Positions 28,576 to 37,697 of a stretch of DNA of 64,000 nucleotides are shown here, one piece after another. A program made the translations under genes and the position numbers. The DNA comes from JAKACA01 sp050010115 (GTDB lineage: Bacteria; Actinomycetota; Acidimicrobiia; Acidimicrobiales; Bog-793). The stretch lies in assembly GCA_050010115.1 (NCBI GenBank), contig JBEKLQ010000001.1, positions 62,001-126,000 of the forward strand, in the 5' to 3' direction. How positions within the stretch are numbered: the stretch's first letter is position 1; every line of letters begins with the position of its first letter. The notes under the pieces were generated by a model. That model ran no database searches. It saw only the letters and a list, made by a program, of their open reading frames with translations, and was not told where the DNA came from.

Positions 28576-28680
28576 CGGCTCTGCTGGCGACGGCTCTGCT
28601 GGCGACGGCTCTGCTGGCGACGGCTCTGCTGGCGACGGCTCTGCTGGCGACGGCTCTGCTGGCGTCGGCTCTGCTGGCGT
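28576..28680. repeat. seven-copy 15-bp tandem repeat between rplM and rpsI
   Basis: CGGCTCTGCTGGCGA is repeated seven times with no spacers; copies 6 and 7 end in T instead of A. It fills most of the 154-nt rplM-rpsI spacer and ends 20 nt before the rpsI Shine-Dalgarno. In the rpsI frame it would code (R)LCWR repeats, but the canonical rpsI start lies downstream. Confidence 0.95.
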
Positions 28681-28719
28681 CTCTTCCAACCGCGATCCGA
28701 AGGAGAGGTTCACCCGCTG

Positions 28720-29112
28720 ATGCCAAAGCCGCTCGTCCAAGCGACCGGGCGCCGCAAGCGAGCGGTGGCGCGCGTGCGCTTCCGCCCCGGTCAGGGTGCG
28801 ATCACGATCAACAAGCGCGGGTTCGAGGACTATTTCCCCTCGGCGACCTCGCGGATGCTCGCGTCCGAGCCGCTCCGGCTCACCGGTAAAGCCGAGGAGT
28901 ACGACGTCGATGTCACCATCGACGGCGGCGGGCTGTCGGGGCAGGCAGGCGCGCTCCGTCTGGGCATCGCGCGAGCACTCATCGAGCTCGATCCGGAGCT
29001 GCGGCCGGGCCTCAAGAAGGCCGGCATGCTGACCCGGGACGCCCGTGAGAAGGAGAGCAAGAAGTACGGCCTGAAGAAGGCCCGCAAGGCGCCTCAGTAC
29101 TCCAAGCGCTGA
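28720..29112 (+). CDS. rpsI: 30S ribosomal protein S9
   Basis: Head protein whose C-terminal tail reaches P-site tRNA. 130 residues from ATG 28720, with AAGGAGAG (28700-28707) upstream. ATGRRKRAVARVRFRPG and the tail KKARKAPQYSKR, ending in the conserved Lys-Arg, are present. Confidence 0.97.
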   Translation: MPKPLVQATGRRKRAVARVRFRPGQGAITINKRGFEDYFPSATSRMLASEPLRLTGKAEEYDVDVTIDGGGLSGQAGALRLGIARALIELDPELRPGLKKAGMLTRDAREKESKKYGLKKARKAPQYSKR

Positions 29113-29122
29113 GGTTGCCGGG

Positions 29123-30466
29123 GTGCTGCGATTTGGCACCGACGGCATCCGTGGGGTCGCGAACACCGAGATAACCCCGGAGCTCGCGCTCGCCCTCGGA
29201 CGCGCCGCCACACGCTGCTTGCCGGGCGCGCCCTGGCTCCTCGGGCGTGACACCCGGCGCTCGGGGCCCATGCTGCTCGACGCCCTGGCCGCCGGCCTTG
29301 CCTCCGAGGGCCGCGATGTCGTCGACGCCGGTGTGATCCCGACGCCGGGACTCGCGTGGCTGGCGGCGGACCGCGGCGCGCCGGCCGCGATGATCTCGGC
29401 CTCCCACAACCCGTTCGCGGACAATGGCATCAAGCTGTTCGGAGCGGGAGGGACGAAGTTGTCGATGGACGACGAGTCGGCCGTCCAGGACGAGCTCGGG
29501 CGGCTCACCGGCGTGGCGCCCGCCAACGCTGACAGCGCCGGTGCGAAGACCGGGGTCGGTACGATCTCGGTCGCCCCGGAGGCGATCGACGGCTACGTCG
29601 CTTACCTCATTGGCGCCGTCTCGGGCGCCGGCAACTTCGGGGGCAGGATCGTCGCCGACTGCGCAAACGGCTCGGCAAGCGTGGTGGCGCACCGAGTGCT
29701 CGAGCGGCTCGGCATCGACCACGTCGTGATCTCGGCCTCACCCGATGGAATGAACATCAACGCCGGATGCGGGTCGACGCACCTCGGCTCGCTCGTCTCG
29801 GAAGTCCGTCAGGCGGGCGCAGCGCTCGGGATCGCATTCGACGGCGACGCCGACCGGATGCTGGCGGTCGACCACCTGGGCAACATCATCGACGGCGACC
29901 AGCTCATCGCGATGTTTGCCACGGATCTGCACGACCGAGGGTGCCTCAGGGGCGACCACGTCGTCGTGACGGTGCTCTCGAACCTCGGGCTGCGCTTGGC
30001 GCTGGCCGCCCACGGCGTCTCGGTCATCGAGACCCCAGTTGGTGATCGCCACGTCGCCGACGCTCTCGAGAGTGGTGGCTACGTCTTCGGTGGGGAGCAG
30101 TCCGGCCATCTCATCTTCCGGGAGCACGCCGCCACCGGTGACGGGATGCTGACTGCGCTGAAGCTGTTGGACCTGCTGGCCCGAACGGGCGTTTCGCTCT
30201 TCGATCTGGCGACCTCTGCCATGCAGCGGCTGCCCCAACGGATGGTCAGCATCCCCGTCCGCGATCGGTCGAGGCTCGAGTCGGCCTCGGCGGTGTGGGA
30301 CGCTGTCACCGCTGTCGAGGCCGAGCTCGGCGAGACGGGCCGCGTCGTGCTGCGCCCGAGCGGGACTGAGCCGACCGTGCGCGTGATGGTCGAGGCGACG
30401 ACGGCCGAGGAGGTCGAGCGGCACGTGCAGCGCCTGGCGGCGGTCGTGGCCCGCGAGCTCGCCTGA
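29123..30466 (+). CDS. glmM: phosphoglucosamine mutase
   Basis: Converts glucosamine-6-phosphate to glucosamine-1-phosphate for UDP-GlcNAc and peptidoglycan. 447 residues. MLRFGTDGIRGVAN at the start, phosphoserine loop ISASHNPF, metal loop FDGDADRM, and phosphate loop RPSGTEPTVRVM. GTG 29123, 10 nt after rpsI. glmS follows, so successive pathway steps are adjacent. Confidence 0.96.
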   Translation: MLRFGTDGIRGVANTEITPELALALGRAATRCLPGAPWLLGRDTRRSGPMLLDALAAGLASEGRDVVDAGVIPTPGLAWLAADRGAPAAMISASHNPFADNGIKLFGAGGTKLSMDDESAVQDELGRLTGVAPANADSAGAKTGVGTISVAPEAIDGYVAYLIGAVSGAGNFGGRIVADCANGSASVVAHRVLERLGIDHVVISASPDGMNINAGCGSTHLGSLVSEVRQAGAALGIAFDGDADRMLAVDHLGNIIDGDQLIAMFATDLHDRGCLRGDHVVVTVLSNLGLRLALAAHGVSVIETPVGDRHVADALESGGYVFGGEQSGHLIFREHAATGDGMLTALKLLDLLARTGVSLFDLATSAMQRLPQRMVSIPVRDRSRLESASAVWDAVTAVEAELGETGRVVLRPSGTEPTVRVMVEATTAEEVERHVQRLAAVVARELA

Positions 30467-30528
30467 GCATCGGTGCCTGGGGCCGGGGCCGCGGGGCCAG
30501 GGCGCACCGGAGCGAGGCGCTGCACAAG

Positions 30529-30534
30529 TAGCCT
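30529..30534 (+). promoter_or_regulatory. -10 element TAGCCT, leaderless glmS promoter
   Basis: TAGCCT ends 6 nt before the glmS ATG, and no Shine-Dalgarno lies at a usable distance. Confidence 0.45.
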
Positions 30535-30540
30535 TGCCGC

Positions 30541-32379
30541 ATGTGCGGAATCATCGGCGTTACCGGTTCGGATGATCCACTCCGCTTGATCCTCGACGGC
30601 CTGACGCTGCTCGAGTACCGGGGGTACGACTCCGCCGGCGTGGCCCTTGTCGCCGATTCGTCACTCTGGCGGCGCCGTTCAGCGATCCGGGGCGAGTCCA
30701 TCGCCGAGCTGGAGCGGCTTGTCCCGGAAGCTCCCGCCGCGCGGGCCGGGATCGGGCACACCCGCTGGGCGACTCACGGAGCGCCGACCGAGCACAACGC
30801 CCACCCACACGTCGACTGCACCGGGCGCGTCGCCGTGGTCCACAACGGCATCATCGAGAACCACCGGGAGATCGCCGCCAAGCTCGATGCGCAAGGTCAT
30901 ACGCGCACGTCCGAGACCGACTCCGAAGTGATCGCCCACCTGGTCGAGGTCGAGCTGGCCTCCGGGGCGACCTTGTTCGAGGCAGTACAGCGCTGCGTGA
31001 GCGTGTTGCGCGGGGATTACGCCCTCGCGTTCATGTCCGCCGACGAGCCCGAGGTCCTCGTTGCCACGCGCCGATCCTCACCGCTCATCGTCGGGCGCAC
31101 CGATTCGCTCGGACTGGTGGCGTCTGATATCTCGGCTGTGCTGAGCACCACGCGGGAGCTGTATGCGCTCGGCGACGACGAGGTTGCTGAGGTCCGCCCC
31201 GGCAGCATCGATGTCGTCGACGCCTCGGGTAATACCGTCGAACCAAAGCCCTTGAGGGTGTCCTGGGGTGTGCGGGCGGCGCTGCGAGAGGGTTTTGAGG
31301 ATTTCATGTCGAAGGAGATCCACGAGCAACCCCGGGCTCTGGCGGACACCCTCATCGGCCGAATCCTCCCCGAGGGGACCACCGAGCTCGAAGAGCTCGA
31401 GATTCCGTCGGCCGACCTTGCTTCGATCGGCCGGATCGTCATCATCGCCTGCGGGTCGAGCTATCACGCCGGCCTCGTCGGGCGGGCGGCGATCGAATCC
31501 TGGGCGAAAGTGCCCTGCACCGTGGAGATCGCCAGCGAGTTCCGCTACCGGGACCCGGTCATCGATGCCTCGACGCTGGTGCTCGCCATCAGCCAGTCCG
31601 GCGAGACCGTCGATACCTTCCATGCGCTGCGAGAAGCCAAACGGCGCGGAGCCCGCACGATGGTGCTGACGAATGTCGTCGACTCTTTGATGGCCCGCGA
31701 GGCCGACGGGGTGCTCTACACACATGCCGGCCCCGAGATCGGTGTCGCCTCCACGAAGTGCCACACGGCTCAGATCGTGCTGCTCCAGGTGTTCGCGCTC
31801 CACCTGGCTTCGATCCGCCAGCAGCTCGATCCGGAGGAGGCGGCGGCCATCGGCGCTCGGATCGCCTCGATCCCCGGGCTCGTCGAGCGAGCGGTGGCGC
31901 GCTTCGACGAGTACCGAGCCACCGCCGAACAACTTGCCGACGTGAATGACGTGTTCTTCCTCGGCCGCGGCCACGGGTACCCGGTCGCGCTTGAGGGCGC
32001 GCTCAAGCTGAAGGAGCTCGCGTACGTGCGGGCAGAGGGATACCCGGCGGGCGAGATGAAGCACGGCCCCATCTCATTGATCGATCGCCGGGCCGTCGTC
32101 GTCGTCGTGGCGAACCGAGGAGCGCTATTCGAGAAGCTGCTCGCCAACGTCGAGGAGGTCCGTGCACGAGGGGCCACGGTCGTGGCGCTGTGCGACGAGG
32201 GTGACGAAGAGGCTGCCGCGCTGGCCGACATCGTGCTCGAGGTTCCCGCCGTCGACGAAATGGTGGCAGCGGCGGTGTTGGTAGTCCCGTTGCAGGTGCT
32301 GGCGTACGGGATCGCACGGGCACGGGGCAATGACGTGGATCGGCCCCGCAATCTTGCCAAAGTCGTCACTGTCGAGTGA
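30541..32379 (+). CDS. glmS: glutamine-fructose-6-phosphate aminotransferase
   Basis: First step of amino-sugar synthesis: fructose-6-P + Gln to glucosamine-6-P. 612 residues. The class II amidotransferase nucleophile is Cys2 (MCGIIGVTG); HTRWATHG follows. Two SIS domains cover the C-terminal half (CGSSYHAG, ISQSGET; LGRGHGYPVALEGALKLKE; C-terminal RPRNLAKVVTVE). Predicted leaderless. No glmS ribozyme is seen in the 74-nt upstream gap. Confidence 0.97.
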   Translation: MCGIIGVTGSDDPLRLILDGLTLLEYRGYDSAGVALVADSSLWRRRSAIRGESIAELERLVPEAPAARAGIGHTRWATHGAPTEHNAHPHVDCTGRVAVVHNGIIENHREIAAKLDAQGHTRTSETDSEVIAHLVEVELASGATLFEAVQRCVSVLRGDYALAFMSADEPEVLVATRRSSPLIVGRTDSLGLVASDISAVLSTTRELYALGDDEVAEVRPGSIDVVDASGNTVEPKPLRVSWGVRAALREGFEDFMSKEIHEQPRALADTLIGRILPEGTTELEELEIPSADLASIGRIVIIACGSSYHAGLVGRAAIESWAKVPCTVEIASEFRYRDPVIDASTLVLAISQSGETVDTFHALREAKRRGARTMVLTNVVDSLMAREADGVLYTHAGPEIGVASTKCHTAQIVLLQVFALHLASIRQQLDPEEAAAIGARIASIPGLVERAVARFDEYRATAEQLADVNDVFFLGRGHGYPVALEGALKLKELAYVRAEGYPAGEMKHGPISLIDRRAVVVVVANRGALFEKLLANVEEVRARGATVVALCDEGDEEAAALADIVLEVPAVDEMVAAAVLVVPLQVLAYGIARARGNDVDRPRNLAKVVTVE

Positions 32380-32750
32380 GCCCGGTGATCGGCGTCGGGA
32401 TCGACGCTGTCGAGATCGACCGGTTTCGGGATGTCCTACAACGCCGCCCGCAGATGGCCGAGCGGCTGTTCTCCGGGGCAGAGCGGGCGCTCGCCAGCGG
32501 GCGGAGTGATCCGGTGCCGACGCTGGCGGCGCGTTTCGCTGCGAAGGAAGCAGCCATGAAGGCGCTGTCCACGGGGATCGGTGGCGTCGACTTCGCCGAC
32601 ATCGAAGTGTTGGCGAACCCCGATGGGGCGCCGCGCCTGTCAATCGGAGGGCGAGCGGCCGAGCGAGCCGGTGCGCTCGGGGTCACGAACTGGCACGTCT
32701 CACTCTCACATACCTCCACGCTCGCCACCGCCATTGTGGTGGCCGACTGA
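32376..32750 (+). CDS. acpS: holo-[acyl-carrier-protein] synthase
   Basis: Transfers 4'-phosphopantetheine to ACP. 124 residues with the Mg-binding GVGIDAVEIDRF and the ARFAAKEAAMKAL motif. GTG 32376 overlaps the glmS stop by GTGA; a second GTG nine bases on is possible. The glmS-acpS-nnr-alr order is shared with other actinobacteria. Confidence 0.93.
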   Translation: MSPVIGVGIDAVEIDRFRDVLQRRPQMAERLFSGAERALASGRSDPVPTLAARFAAKEAAMKALSTGIGGVDFADIEVLANPDGAPRLSIGGRAAERAGALGVTNWHVSLSHTSTLATAIVVAD

Positions 32751-32768
32751 CCTCGCGACGCAAGCCCG

Positions 32769-34208
32769 ATGGAGCCCGTGCTGACCGTTGCCGAGATGCG
32801 TGCTGTCGACGAGGCGGCTCAACGTGGCACCGGGCTCTCGGCGCTCATCGCTCGAGCCGGGACTGCCGTCGCCACGGAGGCGATGTCGATGCTCGGCGGC
32901 GCCTACGGTAGGAGCATCGCCGTCGTTGCCGGCCGGGGCAACAACGGCAACGATGGCCGGTTCGCCGCCCAGCTGCTCACCCGGCGTGGCGCCCGGGTCG
33001 TCATCACGGCGCCGGGGGAGGCGCTCGAACAGCGGTCTGCGGTGGATCTGGTGATCGACGCCGCCTACGGGACGGGTTTTCGAGGGGACTACGACGCGCC
33101 GGACCCGGGTGGAGCGCCCGTGCTCGCTGTTGACATCCCGACGGGCTTGAGCGCGGAGCTGGGCGTGGCGGGCCGCGGTGCGGTGCGGGCGATCCGTACC
33201 GTCACCTTCGGCGCTTGGAAACCGGGCCTGTTGCTCGGGTCCGGGCCTGAGCTCGCAGGCCGAGTCGAGGTCCGGCCGATTGGCCTGCCCGTGGCGGAAG
33301 CCCATCGGTCGATGCACCTGATCGCCGATGACGACGTCGTGGAGATGCTGCCCAGCCGGGAGCACTCGACCCACAAATGGGCCTCGGCGGTGATGGTGGT
33401 GGCCGGTTCGCCGGGGATGCACGGAGCGCCGGTGTTCGTCGCTGCGGGCGCCGGGCGGAGTGGCGCCGGCATGGTCCGCCTCGGGATACCGGGCGCCGAC
33501 CCGGCGGGACTGCCCACCAGCTCGGCGGTCGCCCGCAGCTTGCCATCGGAGGGTTTCGATGTGGCCGTCCTCGACGAGTTGCACCGGTTCGGCGCCCTCG
33601 TCATCGGGCCCGGGCTCGGCACAGGCGACGCGACGGCGGAATCGGTGCGGCGGCTCGTGGCCGCCGCCCGGATCCCGACGGTGATCGACGCAGATGGCCT
33701 CGGTGCCCTCGGCGACGTCTCGCGAGCGGCCGGGGTGATCGCCGCCCGCCAAGGAGCGCCGGTCGTGCTGACCCCGCACGACGGCGAGTTCGCCCGGCTG
33801 ACCGGTGAGCCGCCTGGCACCGACCGCGTCGGATCGGTCCGGCGCTTGTCCGAGGTGCTCGGTGCTGTCGTGTTGTTGAAGGGATCAACGACCATCGTGG
33901 CCGCCCCGGACGGAGCCGTCCTGCTGGCGGCGGCGGGCTCTTCCCGACTGGCGACCGCCGGATCGGGTGATGTGCTGTCTGGCGTCATCGGGGCGTTGCT
34001 CGCCCGCGGCGTCGAGGTGCAGGCCGCAGCAGCGCTCGCCGCGCACGTCCACGGCCGGGCGGCCGGGCTCGGTCACGCCGAGGGTCTCGTAGCCGAGGAT
34101 CTGCCCGAGCTCGTGGCCGACGTGCTGTCGCGTGCTGCCGTCGAACGTGAGGCCAGGGCCGGCGAGCGCGGACCGCGGCGGGGCACCGGGCCGATGCCCC
34201 ATGGCTGA
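32769..34208 (+). CDS. nnr: bifunctional NAD(P)HX epimerase/dehydratase
   Basis: Repairs hydrated NADH/NADPH. 479 residues. The N-terminal YjeF_N epimerase (residues about 1-195) has GRGNNGNDGRFAA and AVDIPTGL. The C-terminal ribokinase-like dehydratase (about 205-460) has GPGLG, IDADGL, LTPHDGEFARL, KGSTTIV and the catalytic AGSGDVLSG. ATG 32769; 8-base overlap with alr. Confidence 0.94.
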   Translation: MEPVLTVAEMRAVDEAAQRGTGLSALIARAGTAVATEAMSMLGGAYGRSIAVVAGRGNNGNDGRFAAQLLTRRGARVVITAPGEALEQRSAVDLVIDAAYGTGFRGDYDAPDPGGAPVLAVDIPTGLSAELGVAGRGAVRAIRTVTFGAWKPGLLLGSGPELAGRVEVRPIGLPVAEAHRSMHLIADDDVVEMLPSREHSTHKWASAVMVVAGSPGMHGAPVFVAAGAGRSGAGMVRLGIPGADPAGLPTSSAVARSLPSEGFDVAVLDELHRFGALVIGPGLGTGDATAESVRRLVAAARIPTVIDADGLGALGDVSRAAGVIAARQGAPVVLTPHDGEFARLTGEPPGTDRVGSVRRLSEVLGAVVLLKGSTTIVAAPDGAVLLAAAGSSRLATAGSGDVLSGVIGALLARGVEVQAAAALAAHVHGRAAGLGHAEGLVAEDLPELVADVLSRAAVEREARAGERGPRRGTGPMPHG

Positions 34209-35499
34209 AGGCGCTCGCCGCCCGGCCTGGGCAGAGGTCGATCTCGAGGCGATCCGGCACAACTCCGCAGTGCTGCGATCGATTGTCGCACCCTCCCGGC
34301 TCTGCGCCGTCGTGAAGGCGGATGCGTACGGGCACGGCGCGGTCGGCGTCGCTCACGCGGCGCTGGCCGGAGGTGCGAGCGAGCTTGCCGTCGCCATCGT
34401 CGACGAGGGTGTCGAGCTGCGCGACGCCGGTATCGACGCGCCCATCCTCGTGCTGTCCGAGCCCGGCAGTGACGCCATGGCCGAGGTGTTCGGCTATCGC
34501 CTCACTCCGACGTTGTACACGGCCGACGGGATCGCGCTGGCGGCCGAGGCGGCGCAGGTGGCTCTCGGGCGTACGCCGACGGCACCGATCAAAGACAGCG
34601 CCGGGCCTCGGGTGCCTCGGGTGCCTCGGGTACCTCGGGTGCCAGTGGAGATCAAGGTTGACACCGGCATGCACCGAGTCGGCGCCGACCCCGCCCTGCT
34701 GCCGCAACTCGTGGCCTCGTTGGCGGCGCGGCCGGAGCTGGAGTTCGTCGGCCTCTGGACACATCTCGCGGTCGCGGACGAGCCGGACAACGGCTTTACC
34801 GGGGAGCAGCTGGGTCGTTTTGACGCCGCCAGGCAGTCGCTGGTGACGGCCGGGCTGCCACAACCACTCCGGGTCCACGCGGCCAACTCGGCCGGCGCGC
34901 TGTGTTGGCCGAGCGCGCGTCTCGATGTGGTGCGCTGCGGGATCAGCGTGTACGGCTACGCGCCGAGCCTGGCCGTGGCGAGCACGGTGGACACCGCGAT
35001 CCGTGATGCGGGTTGGGGCCCGACCGACGGCCTGCGGCCGGCGTTGTCGTGGATCGCCCGGGTCAGCTTCGTGCGCGAGCTCGAGGCAGGGGAGCGGGTC
35101 AGCTACGGGCTCAAGCTGTCGCTGCCCGCCCGGTCCCTCGTAGCGACGGTCCCGCTCGGCTACGCGGACGGCATCCCCCGGGCGTACTTCACTGGGGGCG
35201 GAGAGGTGCTCGTGAACGGCCGCCGCCGGCGGCTCGCCGGTTCGGTGACGATGGACCAGATCCTGGTGGACTGCGGCGACGACGAATCGGTGAGACCGGG
35301 CGACGAGGTCGTGTTGATCGGCCGGCAGGGCGGCGAGCGCCTGACGGCCGAGGACTGGGCCCAGTCGTTGGGGACGATCTCGTATGAGATCGTCACGCGG
35401 ATCGGTCCTCGCGTCCCGAGGGTGTACCGACCAATGACGATCCCCGCTGACCGGAGCCTCCTCGGAGGGCCAGTTGCTGGGAGGGAGGCGTTGGCGTGA
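34201..35499 (+). CDS. alr: alanine racemase
   Basis: PLP enzyme making D-alanine for peptidoglycan. 432 residues, slightly long. PLP lysine is in VVKADAYGHG. ATG 34201 (MAEGARRPAWAEVDLEAI) is preferred over an earlier start because it gives the family N-terminus. Residues about 136-147 (PRVPRVPRVPRVP) are an insertion from a 9-bp repeat at 34606-34641, placed before the VEIKVDTGMHR strand. Confidence 0.95.
   Translation: MAEGARRPAWAEVDLEAIRHNSAVLRSIVAPSRLCAVVKADAYGHGAVGVAHAALAGGASELAVAIVDEGVELRDAGIDAPILVLSEPGSDAMAEVFGYRLTPTLYTADGIALAAEAAQVALGRTPTAPIKDSAGPRVPRVPRVPRVPVEIKVDTGMHRVGADPALLPQLVASLAARPELEFVGLWTHLAVADEPDNGFTGEQLGRFDAARQSLVTAGLPQPLRVHAANSAGALCWPSARLDVVRCGISVYGYAPSLAVASTVDTAIRDAGWGPTDGLRPALSWIARVSFVRELEAGERVSYGLKLSLPARSLVATVPLGYADGIPRAYFTGGGEVLVNGRRRRLAGSVTMDQILVDCGDDESVRPGDEVVLIGRQGGERLTAEDWAQSLGTISYEIVTRIGPRVPRVYRPMTIPADRSLLGGPVAGREALA
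34606..34641 (+). repeat. 9-bp in-frame repeat in alr
   Basis: CCTCGGGTG occurs four times in tandem (third copy ends in A), coding PRV repeats in a surface loop of alanine racemase. Confidence 0.85.
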
Positions 35500-36632
35500 G
35501 CCCGAGCCCGGCGGGCGCGGCGGATGGGCAGCGCAGCCGGCGTGGGTGGGGAGTCGTAACGGTCCGCCGGGTAGTTGCGGGTGCTGCGGCCGCTGCTGCC
35601 GCCGGCGCAGCCGGGTACGCCGCCAACCGGCTGTTCCGCCGCCGCGCGGTCGAGCGTGGGCTCCGCTCACTGGCGCACCCGTTGCCGCAGGGGCCTACTG
35701 ACGCTAAGCGGCCGGCTCAGGGCGACGAGTTGGAACTGCCAGGGGACGTGGTCCACCACTATGTCGACGTGCGAGACGGCGGTCGGGTGCACGTGGTCGA
35801 GCGTGGGAACGGCCCCGAGATCGTCCTCTTGCATGGCGCGGGGCTCTCGGCGGGAGTGTGGGCGTACCAGTTCCGGGATTTGACTGACCGGTTCCGCCTC
35901 GTGGCACTCGATCTTCGCGGCCACGGCGAGTCCCGGCCCGGATCGGATGGGATGACCATCAAGGCGATGGTCGACGATCTCGTTCACGTGCTGATGAGCC
36001 TCGACCTCCGACCGGCGCTGCTGGTCGGCCACTCGCTGGGTGGGATGACCGTGCTTCGCTTCGCGAGGCAATACCCTCAGCTCGTCGCCGAGCGGGTGGC
36101 GTCCGTGATGCTGCTGTCGACTGCCGCCGGCGTCGTCCCCAACGTCGCTCCGTGGAACCGGCTCGGCACGCTGGCCGGTCGTGCCGCCGTCGCCGCCGGC
36201 GGGGTCGTGGCTCGCTCCGGCCGGGCCGGGTTGCCGGAGGGCGAGATCGGCCGGGCGTTCTGCCGGGCGGGCTTCGGCGTGGCGCCGTCAGCGCCCCAGA
36301 TCAAGGCGGTGCTGAGGATGATGCGGGCGGCCGATCCTGGCCTGCTTGCCGGGCTCGTCCCCGAGTTGATGGCGTTCGACGAGCGGGCGGCGTTCGAGGA
36401 GATGAGCATCCCGGTCACCGTTGTCGTGGGAGACCGGGACCGCGTCACGCGGCCAGCCCTGGCACGGCAGCTGGCCGAGACCCTCGGAGGGGCACACGTC
36501 GTGGTGTGGCCCGGCGGGGGCCACATGTTGATGTACGAGCGTCGCGAGGCGCTCGACTGGCTCATCAAGCGGCTCGCGTCCGCCCCGGAGGCGGCGATGT
36601 CCGGCTCGAAGGGAGCTGGCCGAGGCCGGTAG
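35496..36632 (+). CDS. alpha/beta hydrolase with N-terminal membrane anchor
   Basis: Substrate unknown. 378 residues. After a basic N-terminus comes an Ala-rich hydrophobic helix (residues about 23-45), suggesting membrane attachment. Hydrolase fold: VLLHGAGLSAGVWAYQ, LDLRGHGESR, nucleophile elbow GHSLGGM, acid in VVGDRDRVT and His in WPGGGHMLMYE. It overlaps alr by GTGA and sits between alr and the tsa genes, as in other actinobacteria, so it is probably co-transcribed with them. Confidence 0.85.
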   Translation: MSPSPAGAADGQRSRRGWGVVTVRRVVAGAAAAAAAGAAGYAANRLFRRRAVERGLRSLAHPLPQGPTDAKRPAQGDELELPGDVVHHYVDVRDGGRVHVVERGNGPEIVLLHGAGLSAGVWAYQFRDLTDRFRLVALDLRGHGESRPGSDGMTIKAMVDDLVHVLMSLDLRPALLVGHSLGGMTVLRFARQYPQLVAERVASVMLLSTAAGVVPNVAPWNRLGTLAGRAAVAAGGVVARSGRAGLPEGEIGRAFCRAGFGVAPSAPQIKAVLRMMRAADPGLLAGLVPELMAFDERAAFEEMSIPVTVVVGDRDRVTRPALARQLAETLGGAHVVVWPGGGHMLMYERREALDWLIKRLASAPEAAMSGSKGAGRGR

Positions 36633-36635
36633 CAT
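36630..36635 (+). promoter_or_regulatory. -10 element TAGCAT before the uracil-DNA glycosylase gene
   Basis: TAGCAT overlaps the stop of the hydrolase gene and ends 8 nt before the ATG at 36644. No Shine-Dalgarno is evident, so leaderless expression is likely. Confidence 0.4.
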
Positions 36636-36643
36636 GCGCCGCC

Positions 36644-37207
36644 ATGGCGTCGCTTGCCGAGATCGAAGCCGATGCGCGCGTCTGTGTCGCCTGCCCGCTG
36701 GCGAAGGGGCGGACGACGGTCGTCTTCTCAGCCGGTAACCCGCAGGCAGACCTGATGTTCGTCGGCGAAGCGCCCGGGCATGACGAGGACCTCCAGGGCG
36801 AGCCGTTCGTCGGGAGATCGGGCAAGCTCCTGGACCGCCTGATCGGCGAGGAGCTCGGGCTCGACCGTACCGGTTGTTACATCTGCAACGTGGTGAAGTG
36901 CCGGCCTCCGGGCAACCGGGATCCGCTGCCCGCCGAGGTGGACGCGTGCCGGCACTACCTCGAAGCTCAGGTGGAGGAGGTCGCTCCGCGGGTGATCGTG
37001 ACCCTCGGCAACTTCGCCGCCCGCACGTTGCTCTCCACGACCGAGACTGTCACACGGCTCCGCGGTACGAGCTACCCGTACGGCCGCGCGGTGGTCGTGC
37101 CCACGTTCCACCCGTCCTACGGGCTTCGTGGAGGCCCCGTCGTGGTCGCTCAGATGCGAGCTGACCTCGTACGGGCCAAACAGCTGCTCGCCGCCAGCGC
37201 ACCGTGA
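36644..37207 (+). CDS. family 4 uracil-DNA glycosylase
   Basis: Removes uracil from DNA in base-excision repair. 187 residues from ATG 36644 (MASLAEIEADARVCVACPL). Cysteines of the expected [4Fe-4S] cluster: CVAC, then KCRPPGNR and ACRHYL. Motif GEAPGHDEDLQGEPFVGRSG is the uracil pocket; TFHPSYGLRG is the C-terminal motif. Embedded in an otherwise tRNA-modification operon with its own predicted promoter. Confidence 0.92.
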   Translation: MASLAEIEADARVCVACPLAKGRTTVVFSAGNPQADLMFVGEAPGHDEDLQGEPFVGRSGKLLDRLIGEELGLDRTGCYICNVVKCRPPGNRDPLPAEVDACRHYLEAQVEEVAPRVIVTLGNFAARTLLSTTETVTRLRGTSYPYGRAVVVPTFHPSYGLRGGPVVVAQMRADLVRAKQLLAASAP

Positions 37208-37220
37208 TACCGGCCTCAGC

Positions 37221-37697
37221 GTGATCTCGGCCCGTACCCTCAGCCCCGAGGGCACGCAGGCGATCGGGGCGGCCGTGGCCGAGCTGCTCGCTCCTGGTGA
37301 CGTCGTCCTGCTCGTCGGAGGTCTCGGGGCTGGCAAGACGACGTTCGTGCAAGGCATGGCGCGAGGCCTGGGGTACTCGGGCGCCGTCACGAGCCCGACG
37401 TTCACCCTCTGCCACTCCTACGCCGGCCGGCTCGCCCTCGTCCACGCGGATCTGTGGCGGCTCGACACCGTCGGCGAGATCCTCGATCTCGCCCTGGACG
37501 AGGAGCTGGAGGGGGGAGCCGTCGTCGTCGCCGAATGGGGTGAAGCGGCTGAAGGCGTTCTCGGCCGCGACGCCCTCATCGTCCACATCGAGGCTGGCGC
37601 TATGCCGGACGAGCGGGACGTGCGTCTCGAGCCGCGTGGCCCATGGTCCGCCCGGGTCGCAGCGCTCGCTGCCGCGGTTGCAAGGGTTGCGGCGTGA
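37221..37697 (+). CDS. tsaE: tRNA t6A synthesis ATPase TsaE
   Basis: ATPase partner of TsaB/TsaD in forming threonylcarbamoyl-adenosine 37 of tRNA. 158 residues from GTG 37221. Walker A GGLGAGKTT; TSPTFTLCHSY and the VHADLWRLD strand are typical. It ends with a GTGA overlap into tsaB. Confidence 0.93.
   Translation: MISARTLSPEGTQAIGAAVAELLAPGDVVLLVGGLGAGKTTFVQGMARGLGYSGAVTSPTFTLCHSYAGRLALVHADLWRLDTVGEILDLALDEELEGGAVVVAEWGEAAEGVLGRDALIVHIEAGAMPDERDVRLEPRGPWSARVAALAAAVARVAA

Noticed and set aside
28576..28680. CRISPR array between rplM and rpsI
   Set aside because: Units are 15 bp, directly joined with no spacers, and no cas genes are near.
28381..28719. Upstream extension of rpsI through the 15-bp repeats (LCWR repeats)
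   Set aside because: The canonical S9 start at 28720 has a strong Shine-Dalgarno; the extension overlaps rplM and has no family support.
30467..30540. glmS ribozyme upstream of glmS
   Set aside because: The gap is 74 nt and a -10-like box sits 6 nt from the ATG; the ribozyme core does not fit.
33985..35670. 561-codon minus-strand frame opposite alr
   Set aside because: Antisense to a clear alanine racemase; composition is Arg/Pro-rich without motifs.
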